Source: Aspidapion aeneum
Lineage: Eukaryota > Arthropoda > Insecta > Coleoptera > Brentidae
Length of the DNA: 64,000 nucleotides
Direction: 5' to 3'
NCBI GenBank assembly: GCA_963576565.1
Contig: OY755038.1
Coordinates: forward strand, 60,674,366 to 60,738,365
Numbering within the stretch: position 1 is the first letter of the stretch; every line of letters starts with the position of its first letter. A program made the translations under genes and the position numbers. A model generated the notes under the pieces. It made no database searches and had not been told where the DNA came from. It saw only the letters and a program-made list of their open reading frames with translations. Shown here piece after piece: positions 10,415 through 21,700 of the stretch.

Positions 10415-10757
10415 ATTCTTGTTGTAGTCATAAAAATAATAAATCAGATTTATGTTTTTAATTCAGATAGGTGGAGTGACAAAATATTAGTTGCCAAAGT
10501 AACTAAATAATTAAGTTAATCAAAGCTGTCTATGTTTTGCTGATGTCTTTTGAAAGAAAGAATTAGCATTGAGTCAAAAAATAGATTTTAACTTTTTATA
10601 CAATTTTTAAACATAATTTCGTGTGGAATTTTCATACCGAATACCAGGCGAGGTTAAATTAAATCCGGAAATTTTTACTTGCTAATGAATATTATCTCGA
10701 AAAAATTTCCGGAAATAATTTAACCCCTAGTGGTATTACTAGTGAAAATTTTATTAA
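10415..10757 (+). repeat. Dispersed repeat tail with terminal hairpin (partial copy 6364-6524)
   Basis: This segment starts TTCTTGTTGTAGTCATAA just after the 274 bp array and recurs, diverged, at 54023-54378 without an adjoining array. Near its end a segment from GAGGTTAAATTAAATCC (about 10656) pairs with one ending GGAAATAATTTAACCC (about 10735), making a stem of about 27 bp around a loop of about 25 bp. It ends in CTAGTGGTATTACTAG. A hairpin followed by CTAG recalls Helitron 3' ends, but only one terminus is defined, so the class is open. Confidence 0.6.
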
Positions 10758-10761
10758 AAAT

Positions 10762-11097
10762 ATTTGTTTTACAGACGAAAGTTCGTTTTAAATCATGGCC
10801 CTCACAATTGTTTACTACATTTGCATACTGCAGAACGGATCCAGTATCCTTACTGGTCCTTTTTTCATCATTGAGAATTTACGAGGGAGAAATTATTTAG
10901 CTCCGTTGCAGGACCATATCATTCCTCGCATTCGACTGGTGCCAAATATTGATTTTAACCAAATTTGGTTTATGCAAGATGGTTGCCCAGCTTATGACAC
11001 TCTGCCTGTGAGATTGTTTTTAAATGAAACGTTTGCAAGGCAGCTTATTACAAGCAGGCAGGGTACTGACAGCTGGCCTCCGAGATCACCAGATTGG
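10762..11097 (+). pseudogene. Mariner-like transposase, 5' fragment, interrupted
   Basis: This is part of a DDE transposase of the mariner/Tc1 type, which cuts and pastes its own element in the nucleus. In frame it reads ICFTDESSF, then a stop at 10789. From ATG 10795 it continues LTGPFFI, FMQDGCPAY (second catalytic Asp region), VRLFLNETF and WPPRSPDW (third Asp region). The DNA-binding N-terminus and the segment between FTDESSF and the glycine-rich strand are missing or decayed. The frame is broken at 11097 by the 21 kb element and resumes after 32223. The apparent 160-residue frame running to 11277 is a false fusion with the inserted element's end. The gene is dead. Confidence 0.85.
11090..11097 (+). 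other. Target-site duplication, left copy
   Basis: CAGATTGG abuts the left end of the foldback element and is repeated at 32224-32231. Because the bases next to the junction are ambiguous, the data also fit a 6 bp duplication AGATTG with the element starting GAGTAGTGT. Confidence 0.9.
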
Positions 11098-11235
11098 AGT
11101 AGTGTAAAGTCTGCTCCAAAATTTCCAGCTCCAAAAACTTATCCGAATGCGGCTACGCGCTACGTCCCACGCCGGTGCCACTGTGCTTACCAGGAAGCAG
11201 AGCGAAGGCGGCGGACCGGGCCACTGATCTCAATC
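11098..11235 (+). repeat. Left terminal inverted repeat of the foldback element
   Basis: The first ~70 bp match the reverse complement of the right end with few changes (AGTCTGCTCCAAAA, TTCCAGCTCCA, GCGCTACGTC). A weaker match continues to CACTGATCTCAATC near 11235. Confidence 0.85.
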
Positions 11236-11275
11236 AAAAGTAGAAAAATATCTATGAATCTATATATCGTCGCAT

Positions 11276-11335
11276 GAGAGCAGAACTAGCGTATCTGGTA
11301 TATAAAATACATAGCAGATAGCTAGTTCTGCTCTC
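11276..11335. repeat. Perfect short inverted repeat
   Basis: GAGAGCAGAACTAGC (11276-11290) and its exact complement at 11321-11335, extended by TATCTG/CAGATA, give a 21 bp stem with one bulged base and a 17 bp loop. It has no counterpart in the right end of the element. Confidence 0.85.
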
Positions 11336-11479
11336 AAGCGATGATATACTCAACGAAACTCTAATATCTTCAGTCAAACTTTATCTCTTTTGTTATGGTT
11401 GCCTGTTGTTGAAAATTTTTGACACAACAAGTGTCAACGTTTTCTCAGATATATTAAGGGATTCATAAAAAACTTATTG

Positions 11480-14103
11480 ACCTAGTCAAAATAGAAAAAT
11501 TTTCCTAAATATCCTTCCCAAAGATGTTCATTAAAGTTAATTGAAACTTTAATTATAAGGAAATATTTTTCAAAAAATGGACAAAAGGTAGTAATGTCGT
11601 TTTTCTACAAAAAAAATTAAATAAAAGTAGTATTTTGCCGTTGCCTGTGAACATGTCAAAGCGCAACAAGGGCGTTAAAATGTAACCTGTTCAAAATGGA
11701 AAAAAAAACGATAAAATGAGTTTTTCATAATTTTGAAACTGTTCCAAAAAAAATTTTTCTACAAAAATTGAATTAAAAGTAGTATTTTGCATATTTCAAG
11801 GGCATTTTAATATAACCCAGTCAAAATGGAAAAAATCGAAAAGAATAACTTTTTCTTAATTCTAAAACTGTTCCGAAAAAACTTTTCTACGAAAATGGAT
11901 TAAAAGTAGTTTTTTGCCGTTGGCTGTTTACCCAGTCAAAATGGGAAAAAACCGATAAAAATTTAGTTTTTCTTAAGTTTAATACTGTTCCGAAAAAAAC
12001 TTTTCTACAAAAAATTAATTAAAAGTAGTATTTTGCCGTTGCCTGTCAACATGTCAAAGCGCATCGGGGGCATTTTAATATAACCCAGTCAAAATGAAAA
12101 AAAAACGATAAAAAATGAGTTTTTCATAACTTTGAAACTGTCCCAAAAAAATTTTTTCTACAAAAAATGAATTAAAAGTAGTATTTTGCCGTTGTCTTTC
12201 AACATGTCAAAGCGCATCAAGGGCATTTTAATATAACCCAGTCAAAATGGAAAAAATCGAAAAGAATAACTTTTTCTTAATTCTAAAACTGTTCCGAAAA
12301 AACTTTTCTACGAAAATGGATTAAAAGTAGTTTTTTGCCGTTGGCTGTTTACCCAGTCAAAATGGGAAAAACCGATAAAAATTTAGTTTTTCTTAAGTTT
12401 AATACTGTTCCGAAAAAAACTTTTCTACAAAAAATTAATTAAAAGTAGTATTTTGCCGTTGCCTGTCAACATGTCAAAGCGCATCGGGGGCATTTTAATA
12501 TAACCCAGTCAAAATGGAAAAAAACCGATAAAAAATTAGTTTTTCTTAATTTTGAAACTGTTCCGAAAAAAACTTTTCTTTAAAAAATTAATTGAAAGTA
12601 GTATTTTACCAACAAACGTGGAATTTCGTACCCGTGAATTTAAAAATCAAACAAGTTTGGTGGCTAATCGTTGCCTATCAACATGTCAAAGCGCATTAGA
12701 GGCATTTTAATATAACCCAGTCAAAATGGGAAAAAACCAATAAAAAATGAGTTTTTCTTAATTTTGAAACTGTTCCGAAAAAAACTTACAAAAAATGAAT
12801 TAAAAGTAGTATTTTACCGTTGCCTATCAACATGTCAAAGCGCATTAGGGGCATTTTAATATAACCCAGTCAAAATGGGAAAAAACCGATAAAAAATGAG
12901 TTTTTCTTAATTTTGAAACTGTTCCGAAAAAAACTTTTCTTTAAAAAATAAATTAAAAGTAGTATTTTACCGTTGCCTATCAACATGTCAAAGCGCATTA
13001 GGGACATTTTAATATAACCCAGTCAAAATGGAAAAAAAACCAATAAAAAATGAGTTTTTCTTAATTTTGAAACTGTTCCGAAAAAAACTTTTCTACAAAA
13101 AATGAATTAAAAGTAGTATTTTGTCGTTGCCTGTCAACATGTCAAAGCGCATCAGGGGCGTTTTAATATAACACAGTCAAAATGGGAAAAAACCGATAAA
13201 AATTGAGTTTTTCTTAATTTTAAAACTGTTCCGAAAAAAACTTTTTTACAAAAAATTAACTAAAAGTAGTATTTTACTTTTGCCTATCAACATGTCAAAG
13301 CGCATTAGGGGCATTTTAATATACCACAGTCAAAATGGGAAAAAACCGATAAAAATCGAGTTTTTCTTAATTTTAAAACTGTTCCGAAAAAAACTTTTTT
13401 ACAAAAAATTAACTAAAAGTAGTATTTTACTGTTGCCTATCAACATGTCAAAGCGCATTAGGGGCATTTTAATATAACCCAGTCAAAATGGGAAAAAACC
13501 GATAAGAAATGAGTTTTTCTTAATTTTGAAACTGTTCCGAAAAAAACTTTTCTTTAAAAAATAAATTAAAAGTAGTATTTTACCGTTGCCTATCAACATG
13601 TCAAAGCGCATTAGGGGCATTTTAATATAACCCAGTCAAAATGGGAAAAACCGATAAAAAATGAGTTTTTCTTAATTTTGAAACTGTTCCGAAAAAAACT
13701 TTTCTACAAAAAATGAATTAAAAGTGGTATTTTACCGTTGCCTATCAACATGTCAAAGCGCATCAGGGGCATTTTAATATAACCCAGTCAAAATGGGAAA
13801 AACCGATAAAAAATGAGTTTTTCTTAATTTTGAAACTGTTCAGAATTTTTTTTTTTACAAAAAAAGGATCAAAAGTAGTAATTTACCGTTGCCTGTTAAC
13901 ATGTCAAAGCGCATCAGGGGCATTCTAATATAACCCAGTCAAAATGGAAAAAAACCGATAAAAACTGAGTTTTTCTTAGTTTTGAAACTGTTTCGAACAA
14001 TTTTTCTACAAAAAATAAATTAAAAGTACTATTTTGCCGTCCCGCATCAAGGGCATTTTAATATAACCCTGTTAAAATGGAAAAACCCCGATAAAAAATG
14101 AGT
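11480..14103 (+). repeat. Left arm: ~17 satellite monomers of ~153 bp
   Basis: A typical monomer runs from AACCCAGTCAAAATGGG through GAGTTTTTCTTAATTTTG and CTGTTCCGAAAAAAAC to CAACATGTCAAAGCGC and GGGGCATTTTAATAT. Measured periods are 149 and 153 bp. The outer monomers (11480-11620) are strongly degraded. A ~418 bp block (from 11823) is repeated at 12241, and it includes a shortened monomer lacking the CAACATGTC part. A ~60 bp foreign stretch sits at about 12609-12668. A 65-residue frame at 13280 exists only because 153 is a multiple of three. Confidence 0.95.
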
Positions 14104-14445
14104 GAGTGAGAAAGCTAGCTAATTTTATGCAGACTTTTGGGATGTACGTTATATGTCATATTTCTGAGCTGGGAAAAAAACAAATAGCTAGATACAAAAA
14201 AAAGAATACTCAAAATACTCAACTTCAACATATAATTTTGAGTTTATATATTCAAGCAACTCAACATTTCCACATAAGTATTATGTATGTATACATATTG
14301 TCTAAAATATAAATAATCACGGTATTCATTTACAGTTAAAACAGTACACATAAATAATATTGAATATCAAAAGTACCGTGATATTCTGTAAAATGTTATA
14401 TTATTGTGTCGATTCTATGTTTCTTGTAAAGAAGACCTAAGTTTG

Positions 14446-14489
14446 TTTGTCCTGAGGATGACTTTGTAAATATTCGAAACGTCTACAAA
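14446..14489 (+). ncRNA. Hammerhead-like relic
   Basis: The same core as in the 274 bp units is present: CTGAGGA, extra T, GAC, an AT-rich loop, then GAAACGTC. Flanks TTTGT and ACAAA can pair as stem I, with one mismatch next to the core. Stem II is poor. Stem III is only ACGT, which could form only between two molecules, as proposed for the shortest Penelope-type hammerheads. Probably a decayed fragment. Confidence 0.45.
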
Positions 14490-14694
14490 TTGAAAGAAGC
14501 TTTTCTGCTTTTTATTGACCCCATGGAGATAACACGCCTGTCAACTCCAACAAGTTGGTCACCTTTTTTTCCACCATCGGCGCCATTTTGACAGAAAGCA
14601 ATGTAACATACTGAATGAAATGAATGAAAAAAGATAAAGCAGTTGACGGGCTTGTAACTATCGACGTACGGCTTCATCCAACAAACCAAAACCA

Positions 14695-14751
14695 TCAAAA
14701 CAAATAAAAGTTTTGATGTGTGTCAAAACAAATAAAAGTTTTGATGTGTGT
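14695..14751 (+). repeat. Two 28 bp direct repeats
   Basis: CAAATAAAAGTTTTGATGTG occurs twice in succession, once per 28 bp unit. Confidence 0.85.
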
Positions 14752-15063
14752 AGCGTTTGTCAAATTATTGTGTGTGTAGAGTGCCAAGCAAAATTATAAT
14801 ATAAAAACAGGCATAAATTAAGTATTTTGCTAAAAAAAGCTCGAAGGTAATATTAGGCATACACTTTAAACTACTGCTTGGCACTTTCCTTATTTTGAAC
14901 TAAAATGTTTTTTAAAAGTACTTTCTAATGTATTAAATTTTAAACATTTGGAGTATTCTTTTTTCTGTGTAGTTGTTTGTTAAACGGTAATTAAAATACT
15001 CTGCCAATATATGGGCCCCTAAGCTCACACTAGGTACTATAGTTATAGTGTACGTGCGAGCTA

Positions 15064-15415
15064 ATAAAACTAAAACCTGAAATATATCTTATTCAACTCC
15101 AGACTAAATTACCTTTTGTTTGATACCACACAAGCCATGTTTCGACTTTATATTTTTAAAATCTACCCCCACCCTTAAAAAAACAAAAACTAAACTGTAT
15201 TTTGTTTAACTCCGGACTCAATTTCCTTTCGTTTGATATCACACACGCCATATTTTCACTTAAACTCTAATTTTTAAAATCTACCCCCACCCTTTTTGAA
15301 GAAAAAAAAAATAAAATGTATTTTGTTTAACTCCATACTCAATTACCTTTCGTTTGATATCACACACGCAATATTTTCACATAAACTCTAATTTTTGAAA
15401 TCTTCCCCCACCCTT
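15064..15415 (+). repeat. Three tandem repeats of 113-121 bp
   Basis: Units share AACTCC, a CCTTTCGTTTGATATCACAC type block, and ATCTACCCCCACCC at the end. The AACTCC element recurs at 15095, 15208 and 15329. Confidence 0.85.
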
Positions 15416-15748
15416 TTATTTGGCTTGTGTTCGGTGGATTTTGTTCATTTTTAAATGGGACCATCTCGACCCAAGACCCAGCCTTGGTGGTTAAAAAAAA
15501 AACCATAACATTAAGCCATTCCTTTTGACTACTGCGCACCCTGATATTGGCTACAGAATGTTGACCGCAATTTAGTCATAGTTTTTTAAGATAATCATCT
15601 GACCCGAATTAACATGAAATATAATCACATTTATTATAGAACATGGCATACCGGTATTTGACAAAGTCCAATAACAAGAGTCGAAGGCTTTAACTTTACA
15701 AAAATGCAAAAACAAGAATTTAAATTACTTAAATAGTTATTTAAAATA

Positions 15749-18700
15749 TTTTTCCCATTTTGACTGGGTTATATTAAAACTAATTAATGCGCTTTGACAT
15801 GTTGATAGGCAACGGTAAAATACTACTTTTAATTAATTTTTTGTAGAAAAGTTTTTTTCGGAACAGTTTCAAAATTAAGAAAAACTCATTTTTTATTGGT
15901 TTTTTTCCCATTTTGAGTGGGTTATATTAAAATGCCCCTAATGCGCTTTGACATGTTGATAGGCAACGGTAAAATACTACTTTTAATTCATTTTTTGTAG
16001 AAAAGTTTTTTTCGGAACGGTTTCAAAATTAAGAAAAACTCATTTTTTATTGGTTTTTTCCCATTTTGACTGGGTTATATTAAAATGCCCCTAATGCGCT
16101 TTGACATGTTGATAGGCAACGGTAAAATACTATTTTTAATTTATTTTTTAAAGAAAAGTTTTTTTCGGAACAGTTTCAAAATTAAGAAAAACTAATTTTT
16201 TATCGGTTTTTTCCCATTTTGACTGGGTTATATTAAAATGCCCCTAATGCGCTTTGACATGTTAATAGGCAACGGTAAAATACTACTTTTTTTTTAAAGA
16301 AAAGTTTTTTTCGGAACAGTTTCAAAATTAAGAAAAACTCATTTTTTATCGGTTTTTTCCCATTTTGACTGGGTTATATTAAAATGCCCCTGATGCGCTT
16401 TGATATGTTGATAGGCAACGGTAAAATACTACTTTTAATTTATTTTTTGAAGAAAAGTTTTTTTCGGAACAGTTTCACAATTAAGAAAAACTAATTTTTT
16501 ATCGGTTTTTTTCCCATTTTGCCTGGGTTATATTAAAATGCCCCTAATGCGCTTTGACATGTTAATGGGCAACGGTAAAATACTACTTTTAATTCTTTTT
16601 TGTAGAAAAGTTTTTTCGGAACAGTTTCAAAATTAAGAAAAACTCATTTTTTATCGGTTTTTTCCCATTTTGAGTGGGTTATATTAAAATGCCCCTAATG
16701 CGCTTTGACATGTTGATAGGCAACGGTAAAATACTACTTTTAATTCATTTTTTGTAGCAAAGTTTTTTTTCGGAACAGTTTTAAAATTAAGAAAAACTCG
16801 ATTTTTATCGGTTTTTTCCCATTTTCACTGGGTTATATTAAAATGCCCCTGATGCGTCTTGACATGTTGGTAGGCAACGGTAAAATATTACTTTTAATGT
16901 ATTTTTTGAAGAAAAGTTTTTTCGGAACAGTTTTAAAATTAGGAAAAACTAATTTTTTATTGGTTTTTTCCCATTTTGACTGGGTTATATTAAAATGCTC
17001 CTAATGCGCTTTGACATGTTGATAGGCAACGGTAAAATACTACTTTCAATTTATTTTTTAAAGAAAAGTTTTTTTCGGAACAGTTTCAAAATTAAGAAAA
17101 ACTCATTTTTTATTGGTTTTTTTCCCATTTTGACTGGGTTATATTAAAATGCCCCTAATGCGCTTTGACATGTTGATAGGCAACGATAAAATACTACTTT
17201 CAAATAATTTTTTAAAGAAAAGTTTTTTTCGGAACAGTTTCAAAATTAAGAAAAACTCATTTTTTATTGGTTTTTTCCCATTTTGACTGGGTTATATTAA
17301 AATGCCCCTAATGCGCTTTGACATGTTGATAGGCAACGGTAAAATACTACTTTTAATTCATTTTTTGTAGAAAAGTTTTTTTCGGAACAGTTTCAAAATT
17401 AAGTAAAACTTAGTTTTTATCGGTTTTTTCCCATTTTGACTGGGTTATATTAAAATGCCCCTGATGCGCTTTGACATGTTGATAGGCAACGGTAAAATAC
17501 TACTTTTAATTTATTTTTTGAAGGAAAGTTTTTTTCGGAACAGTTTCACAATTAAGAAAAACTCATTTTTTATCGGTTTTTCCCCATTTTGACTGGGTTA
17601 TATTAAAATGCCCCTGATGCGCTTTGACATGTTGATAGGCAACGGTAAAATACTACTTTTAATTTATTTTTTTGAAGAAAAGTTTTTTTCGGAACAGTTT
17701 CAAATTTAAGAAAAACTCATTTTTTATTGGTTTTTTCCCATTTTGACTGGGTTATATTAAAATGCCCCTAATGCGCTTTGACATGTTAATGGGCAACAGT
17801 AAAATACTACTTTTAATTTATTTTTTGAAGGAAAGTTTTTTTCGGAACAGTTTCACAATTAAGAAAAACTCATTTTTTATCGGTTTTTCCCCATTTTGAC
17901 TGGGTTATATTAAAATGGCCCTGATGCGCTTTGACATGTTGATAGGCAACGCTAAAATACTACTTTTAATTTATTTTTTGAAGAAAAGTTTTTTTCGGAA
18001 CAGTTTCAAAATTAAGAAAAACTCATTTTTTATTGGTTTTTTCCCATTTTGACTGGGTTATATTAAAATGCACCTAATGCGCTTTGACATGTTAATGGGC
18101 AACGGTAAAATACTACTTTTAATTCATTTTTTGTAGAAAAGTTTTTTTCGGAACAGTTTCAAAATTAAGAAAAACTCATTTTTTATCGGTTTTTTCCCAT
18201 TTTGAGTGGGTTACAGTGGGAACAGTTTCAAAATTAAGAAAAACTCATTTTTTATTGGTTTTTTTCCCATTTTGACTGGGTTATATTAAAATGCCCCTAA
18301 TGCGCTTTGACATGTTGATAGGCAACGATAAAATACTACTTTCAAATAATTTTTTAAAGAAAAGTTTTTTTCGGAACAGTTTCAAAATTAAGAAAAACTC
18401 ATTTTTTATTGGTTTTTTCCCATTTTGACTGGGTTATATTAAAATGCCCCTAATGCGCTTTGACATGTTGATAAGCAACGGTTAAATACTACTTTTAACG
18501 TAATTTTTGAAGAAAAGTTTCCTTCGGAACAGTTTCAAAATTAAGTAAAACTTAGTTTTTATCGGTTTTTTCCCATTTTGACTGGGTTATATTAAAATGC
18601 CCCTGATGCGCTTTGACATGTTGATAGGCAACGGTAAAATACTACTTTTAATTTATTTTTTGAAGGAAAGTTTTTTTCGGAACAGTTTCACAATTAAGAA

Positions 18701-21700
18701 AAACTCATTTTTTATCGGTTTTTCCCCATTTTGACTGGGTTATATTAAAATGCCCCTGATGCGCTTTGACATGTTGATAGGCAACGGTAAAATTCTACTT
18801 TTAATTTATTTTTTGAAGAAAAGTTTTTTTCGGAACAGTTTCAAAATTAAGAAAAACTTATTTTTATTGGTCTTTTCCCATTTTGACTGGGTTATATTAA
18901 AATGCCCCTAATGCGCTTTGACATGTTAATGGGCAACGGTAAAATACTACTTTTAATTCATTTTTTGTAGAAAAGTTTTTTTCGGAACAGTTTCAAAATT
19001 AAGAAAAACTAATTTTTTATCGGTTTTTTCCCATTTTGAGTGGGTTATATTAAAATGCCCCTAATGCGCTTTGACATGTTGATAGGCAACGGTAAAATAC
19101 TACTTTTAATTCATTTTTTGTAGCAAAGTTTTTTTCGGAACAGTTTTAAAATTAAGAAAAACTCGATTTTTATCGGTTTTTTCCCATTTTCACTGGGTTA
19201 TATTAAAATGCCCCTGATGCGCTTTGACATGTTGGTAGGCAACGGTAAAATACTACTTTTAATGTATTTTTTGAAGAAAAGTTTTTTCGGAACAGTTTTA
19301 AAATTAGGAAAAACTAATTTTTTATTGGTTTTTTCCCATTTTGACTGGGTTATATTAAAATGCCCCTAATGCGCTTTGACATGTTGATAGGCAACGGTAA
19401 AATACTACTTTTAATTTATTTTTTAAAGAAACGTTTTTTTCGGAACAGTTTCAAAATTAAGAAAAACTCATTTTTTATTGGTTTTTTCCCATTTTGAGTG
19501 GGTTATATTAAAATGCCCCTAATGCGCTTTGACACGTTAATGGGCAACGGTAAAATACTACTTTTAATTTATTTTTTAAAGAAAAGTTTTTTTCGTAACA
19601 GTTTCAACATTAAGAAAAACTAAATTTTTATCGGTTTTTTCCCATTTTGACTGGGTTATATTAAAATGCCCCTGATGCGCTTTGACATGTTGATAGGCAA
19701 CGGTAAAATACTACTTCTAATTCATTTTTTGTAGAAAAGTTTTTTTCGGAACAGTTTCAAAATTAAGAAAAACTAATTTTTTATCGGTTTTTTCCCATTA
19801 TGACTGGGTTATATTAAAATGCCCCCAATGCGCTTTGACATGTTGATAGGCAACGGTAAAATACTACTTTTAATTCATTTTTTAAAGAAACGTTTTTTCG
19901 GAACGGTTTCAAAATTAGGAAAAACTCATTTTTTATCGGTTTTTTCCCATTTTGACTGGGTTATATTAAAATGCCCCTGATGCGCTTTGACATGTTGATA
20001 GGCAACGGTAAAATACTACTTTTAATTAATTTTTTATAGAAAAGTTTTTTTCGGAACAGTTTCAAAATTAAGAAAAACTCATTTTTGATCGGTTTTTTCC
20101 CATTTTGACTGGGTTATATTAAAATGCCCCTAATGCGCTTTGACATGTTGATAGGCAACGGTAAAATACTACTTTTAATTAATTTTTTGTAGAAAAGTTT
20201 TTTTCGGAACAGTTTTAAAATTAAGAAAAACTCAATTTTTATCGGTTTTTTCCCATTTTGACTGGGTTATATTAAAATGCCCCTGATGCGCTTTGACATA
20301 TTGATAGGCAACGGTAAGATACTACCTTTAATGTATTTTTTGAAGAAAAGTTTTTTTCGGAACAGTTTCAAAATTAAGAAAAACTCATTTTTTATTGGTT
20401 TTTTCCCATTTTGACTGGGTTATATTAAAATGCCCCTGATGCGCTTTGACATGTTGATAGGCAATGGTAATATACTACCTTTAATGTATTTTTTGAAGAA
20501 AAGTTTTTTTCGGAACAGTTTCAAAATTAAGAAAAACTCATTTTTTATTGGTTTTTTCCCATTTTGACTGGGTCATATTAAAATGCCCCTGATGCGCTTT
20601 GACATGTTGATAGGCGACGGTAAAATACTACTTTTAATTAATTTTTTGTAGAAAAGTTTTTTTCGGAACAGTTTCAAAATTAAGAAAAACTTAGTTTTTT
20701 CCGTTTTTTTTTCCCATTTTGACTGGGTTATATTAAAATGCCCCTGATGCGCTTTGACATATTGATAGGCAACGGTAAAATACTACCTTTAATGTATTTT
20801 TTGAAGAAAAGTTTTTTTCGGAACAGTTTCAAAATTAAGAAAAACTCATTTTTTATTGGTTTTTTTCCCATTTTGACTGGGTTATATTAAAATGCCCCTG
20901 ATGCGCTTTGACATGTTGATAGGCAACGGTAAAATACTACCTTTAATGTATTTTTTGAAGAAAAGTTGTTTTCGGAACAGTTTCAAAATTAAGAAAAACT
21001 CATTTTTTATCGGTTTTTTCCCATTTTGACTGGGTTATATTAAAATGCCCCTGATGCGCTTTGACATGTTGATAGGCAACGGTAAAATACTACTTTTAAT
21101 TTATTTTTTGAAGAAAAGTTTTTTTCGGAACAGTTTCACAATTAAGAAAAACGCATTTTTTATCGGTTTTTTCCCATTTTGACTGGGTTATATTAAAATG
21201 CCCCTGATGCGCTTTGACATGTTGATAGGCAACGGTAAAATACTACTTTTAATTTATTTTTTGAAGAAAAGTTTTTTTCGGAACAGTTTCAAAATTAAGA
21301 AAAACTCATTTTTTATTGGTTTTTTCCCATTTTGACTGGGTTATATTAAAATGCCCCTAATGCGCTTTGACATGTTGATAGGCGACGGTAAAATACTACT
21401 TTTAATTTATTTTTTAAAGAAAAGTTTTTTTCGGAACTGTTTCAAAATTAAGAAAAACTCATTTTTTATTGGTTTTTTTCCCATTTTGACTAGGTTATAT
21501 TAAAATGCCCCTAATGCGCTTTGACATGTTAATGGGCAAAGGTAAAATACTACTTTTAATTTATTTTTTGAAGAAAAGTTTTTTTCGAAACACTTTCAAA
21601 ATTAAGAAAAACTTATTTTGTATTGGTTTTTTCCCATTTTGACTGGGTTATATTAAAATGCCCCTAATGCGCTTTGACATGTTGATAGGCAACGGTAAAA

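Larger units (their letters stand above)
9288..10415 (+). repeat. 274 bp tandem array with hammerhead motifs, copy 2
   Basis: Counterpart of 5236-6363 inside the second 4,052 bp block, again with four full units and a 31 bp partial unit. Units 3 and 4 here share the CTATCAAAACG variant that only unit 3 has in copy 1. This is the kind of change that gene conversion or unequal exchange within an array produces. Confidence 0.85.
6525..10576 (+). repeat. 4,052 bp tandem duplication, copy 2
   Basis: Second copy of the 2473-6524 block. Two base-level differences were found by eye: 9735 is T where copy 1 has C, and the fourth 274 bp unit reads CTATCAAAACG (about 10338) where copy 1 has CTATCAGGACG (about 6286). 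Past 10576 the dispersed tail continues as in the related locus at 54 kb, so this copy holds the ancestral right junction. Confidence 0.95.
14104..15748. other. Unique loop of the foldback element
   Basis: About 1.6 kb separate the two arms. No transposase or other gene was recognised; the longest frames (68 and 71 codons) look like chance. It contains a hammerhead relic at 14446-14489, a 2 x 28 bp repeat at 14695-14751 and three ~117 bp repeats at 15064-15415. Confidence 0.7.

Noticed and set aside
11098..11277. Continuation of the transposase frame past 11097
   Set aside because: The residues after WPPRSPDW come from the terminal repeat of the inserted foldback element; the true continuation is at 32224.
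13280..13477. 65-codon frame in the satellite
   Set aside because: It repeats its own start (PINMSKRIRGILI) because the monomer length is a multiple of three; other monomers have stops.
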